From Styela clava (taxonomy: Eukaryota > Chordata > Ascidiacea > Stolidobranchia > Styelidae), in the NCBI RefSeq assembly GCF_964204865.1, contig NC_135262.1:17165650-17229649 (forward strand): 64,000 nt of DNA. The letters run 5' to 3'. Positions 62,575 to 64,000 of the stretch are shown piece by piece. A program made the position numbers and the translations under genes. The notes under the pieces are model-generated. The model was not told the DNA's origin and made no database searches. It was given only the letters and a program-made list of their open reading frames with translations. Each line of letters starts with the position of its first letter. Position 1 is the stretch's first letter.

Positions 62575-62580
62575 AATAAA
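62575..62580 (+). terminator. Polyadenylation signal of the small secreted gene
   Basis: AATAAA 46 nt after the TAA at 62529, with a second AATAAA a few bases further on. The short spacing fits a compact 3' UTR and supports the three-exon model. Confidence 0.65.
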
Positions 62581-63104
62581 AGTCTAAATAAATGCAACTT
62601 CGTCTATTTGAGGCAGAAGCATAATTGATAGCACAAATAACTTATTAGTCGAGTCGCCCAAGGCCATTCACAACTACAGATTATCATGGTTGTTGAAAGA
62701 TCCGTCAAGTTTGATAGCTCATGCCCAGTTCCTTAAACTCTTTACGATAGTCGGTCATGTGTGACAGAATAAAGTATTCCCGTATCTCATAAAAAGTGTT
62801 CACGTGAAAAAAAATGATTATTGGCCCAATCGTACGAGTAAATTAAACTTCGGCCTTCTTCAAGTATATACTGAAAATCTGGAATCGATTGTCTATCTAC
62901 AATTTTTTAACATCGCGATCCTTATGTATATACACTGTCATATCTTAAAAAATATTTGCCTCGTGCAGATGACTATGTACTACGGAACAGTGTGCCAAAA
63001 CAGGTTTTTACTGTTCACTTCCAACTTACACATCTTACTGACAGAAAGATAGAAAAAGCGAAAATCAAGTTATGACAATCTACAAAACACCTTTAATAAT
63101 AAGT

Positions 63105-63110
63105 TTTATT
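63105..63110 (-). terminator. Polyadenylation signal of the C-type lectin gene
   Basis: AATAAA on the minus strand, 137 nt beyond the stop codon at 63247. Confidence 0.5.
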
Positions 63111-63246
63111 AGCAATATACATTCATGTCATATGGGAATCAAATCACAAAATTAAGTAACAACGAACGGTAATAATTCAATAAAGTACAAAATAAAGTTC
63201 AATTTTAATGCAAGTTTTTGCGATCAGCTAAGGTTCCTAACTAAAG

Positions 63247-63937
63247 TCATGTGGTCTCCAAAACCTCGCATAGGTAAGGGTGCGGTGTTGTACATTTTCC
63301 GTCTGCTAATCTCCAGTTTTTCAATCCCCATAATTCTGCACATTTGTGATTTCCAGAATTGTTTGGTTCCCCAGGAGCCCAATTTGTATCATTGAAAGCA
63401 GCGATCACGCCATCAGACCACGCCCATTTGCCATCAAAATACACAAGACCAATCCAAACATTCTTTTCTGGAGAATCCAACAAAACGTCAAAGATTTGTC
63501 TGAAAATATTAACATAATCAGCCGCAAAGAAAATAAAATTATAGTAAAATTTCATGAAAAAAGGCAAATGAGTTTTGTAGAAGAAGATTTAAAATTCATC
63601 ACTTACTTTCTGATATTGGAATCCCTCACTCCAGTTGCAGCAAGTCTTGCGCCAGATTTTTGACACGCTTTAACAGCATCTGTGTAATCTTGCGTTGTGT
63701 TAATTTTTTTGTATAAATACCCATTCGATGCTGAATACCATCCTTGGTGTAACGAAACCTGCGTCTTTATTGAAATCTTTAATATTGTTATTCAACGTTG
63801 AAACTGTGATGTGTTAACTAAAATATATATTTATAAATGTATACTCACATCATTTGATGATTTCACTTTGTTGCCACTAAGTTGGAGGGCTAATGGCGTT
63901 GTAGATTCATTAATCTGTGACAAATCGTCTGATAGTT
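63247..63937 (-). CDS. C-type lectin domain protein, last three exons (5' end beyond the window)
   Basis: Extracellular carbohydrate-recognition protein. Exons on the minus strand: 63937-63849, 63758-63607 and 63499-63247 (stop at 63247), joined in phases 1/0, 0/2 and 2. The fold's landmarks are all present: GWY...NGYLYKK, the first Cys in KACQKSGARLA, VWIGL, WSDG, EPNN, and the Cys set KCAEL, DGKC and YLCE. The EPN motif usually goes with mannose-type sugar binding. The partner WND motif is replaced by NWRLAD, so calcium and sugar binding may be altered. The first known exon encodes a Ser/Asn-rich linker before the domain. The signal peptide and start are not in this window. Confidence 0.9.
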
Positions 63938-64000
63938 CTGAATTATAAAAACAGCGTTGCTTTAATTGTGAACGAGATCAGGATAAGATTTAGGAGCCTC

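Overview
This is a 64 kb window of AT-rich, intron-rich animal nuclear DNA. It has spliced genes with GT-AG introns, AATAAA signals, a non-LTR retrotransposon and many hAT-type transposons. The gene content (ceramide synthase, SLC16-like transporter, eIF2-beta, C-type lectin) and the repeat style fit a marine invertebrate. An ascidian tunicate is my best guess; it is inferred, not proven. Almost all coding information lies in short exons that I assembled by hand from splice sites and reading phase.

Layout. 1-9.9 kb is gene-free and full of hAT-type elements. 10,014-15,163 (-) is a complete 8-exon ceramide synthase, with mobile elements in four introns. 15.2-20.2 kb has no gene that I can see. 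20,196-24,819 (-) is a complete 5-exon monocarboxylate-transporter-like protein, with a hAT element and two hairpins in its introns. 24.8-28.8 kb is intergenic with small elements. 28,832-31,832 is a dead hAT element with a recognisable transposase. 32,375-34,945 is a near-perfect tandem duplication carrying the 3' end of eIF2-beta. 34,920-39,487 (-) is a complete 10-exon eIF2-beta gene. 42.8-44.4 kb (-) is a 5'-decayed LINE.

45,060-54,405 (-) holds the most unusual object: a roughly 25-exon gene for a predicted secreted protein of about 296 residues. Its coding exons are 9-57 nt, apart from the 104-nt signal-peptide exon. Nineteen internal exons are exact multiples of three in phase 0/0, so each could be skipped or included without changing frame. 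This is the architecture of schistosome micro-exon genes, and one exon is tandemly duplicated.

55.8-58.0 kb is a broken paralogue of a small secreted gene, split by a hAT-like insertion inside its exon 2. The intact copy at 61,291-62,529 (+) encodes a 103-residue secreted protein with a six-cysteine region and a very acidic tail. Between them lie inverted minisatellite arrays and dispersed repeats. 63,247-63,937 (-) is the 3' part of a C-type lectin gene that runs off the window. The right-hand 20 kb therefore holds three genes for predicted secreted or extracellular products (micro-exon protein, acidic Cys-rich protein, lectin); shared function is only a guess.
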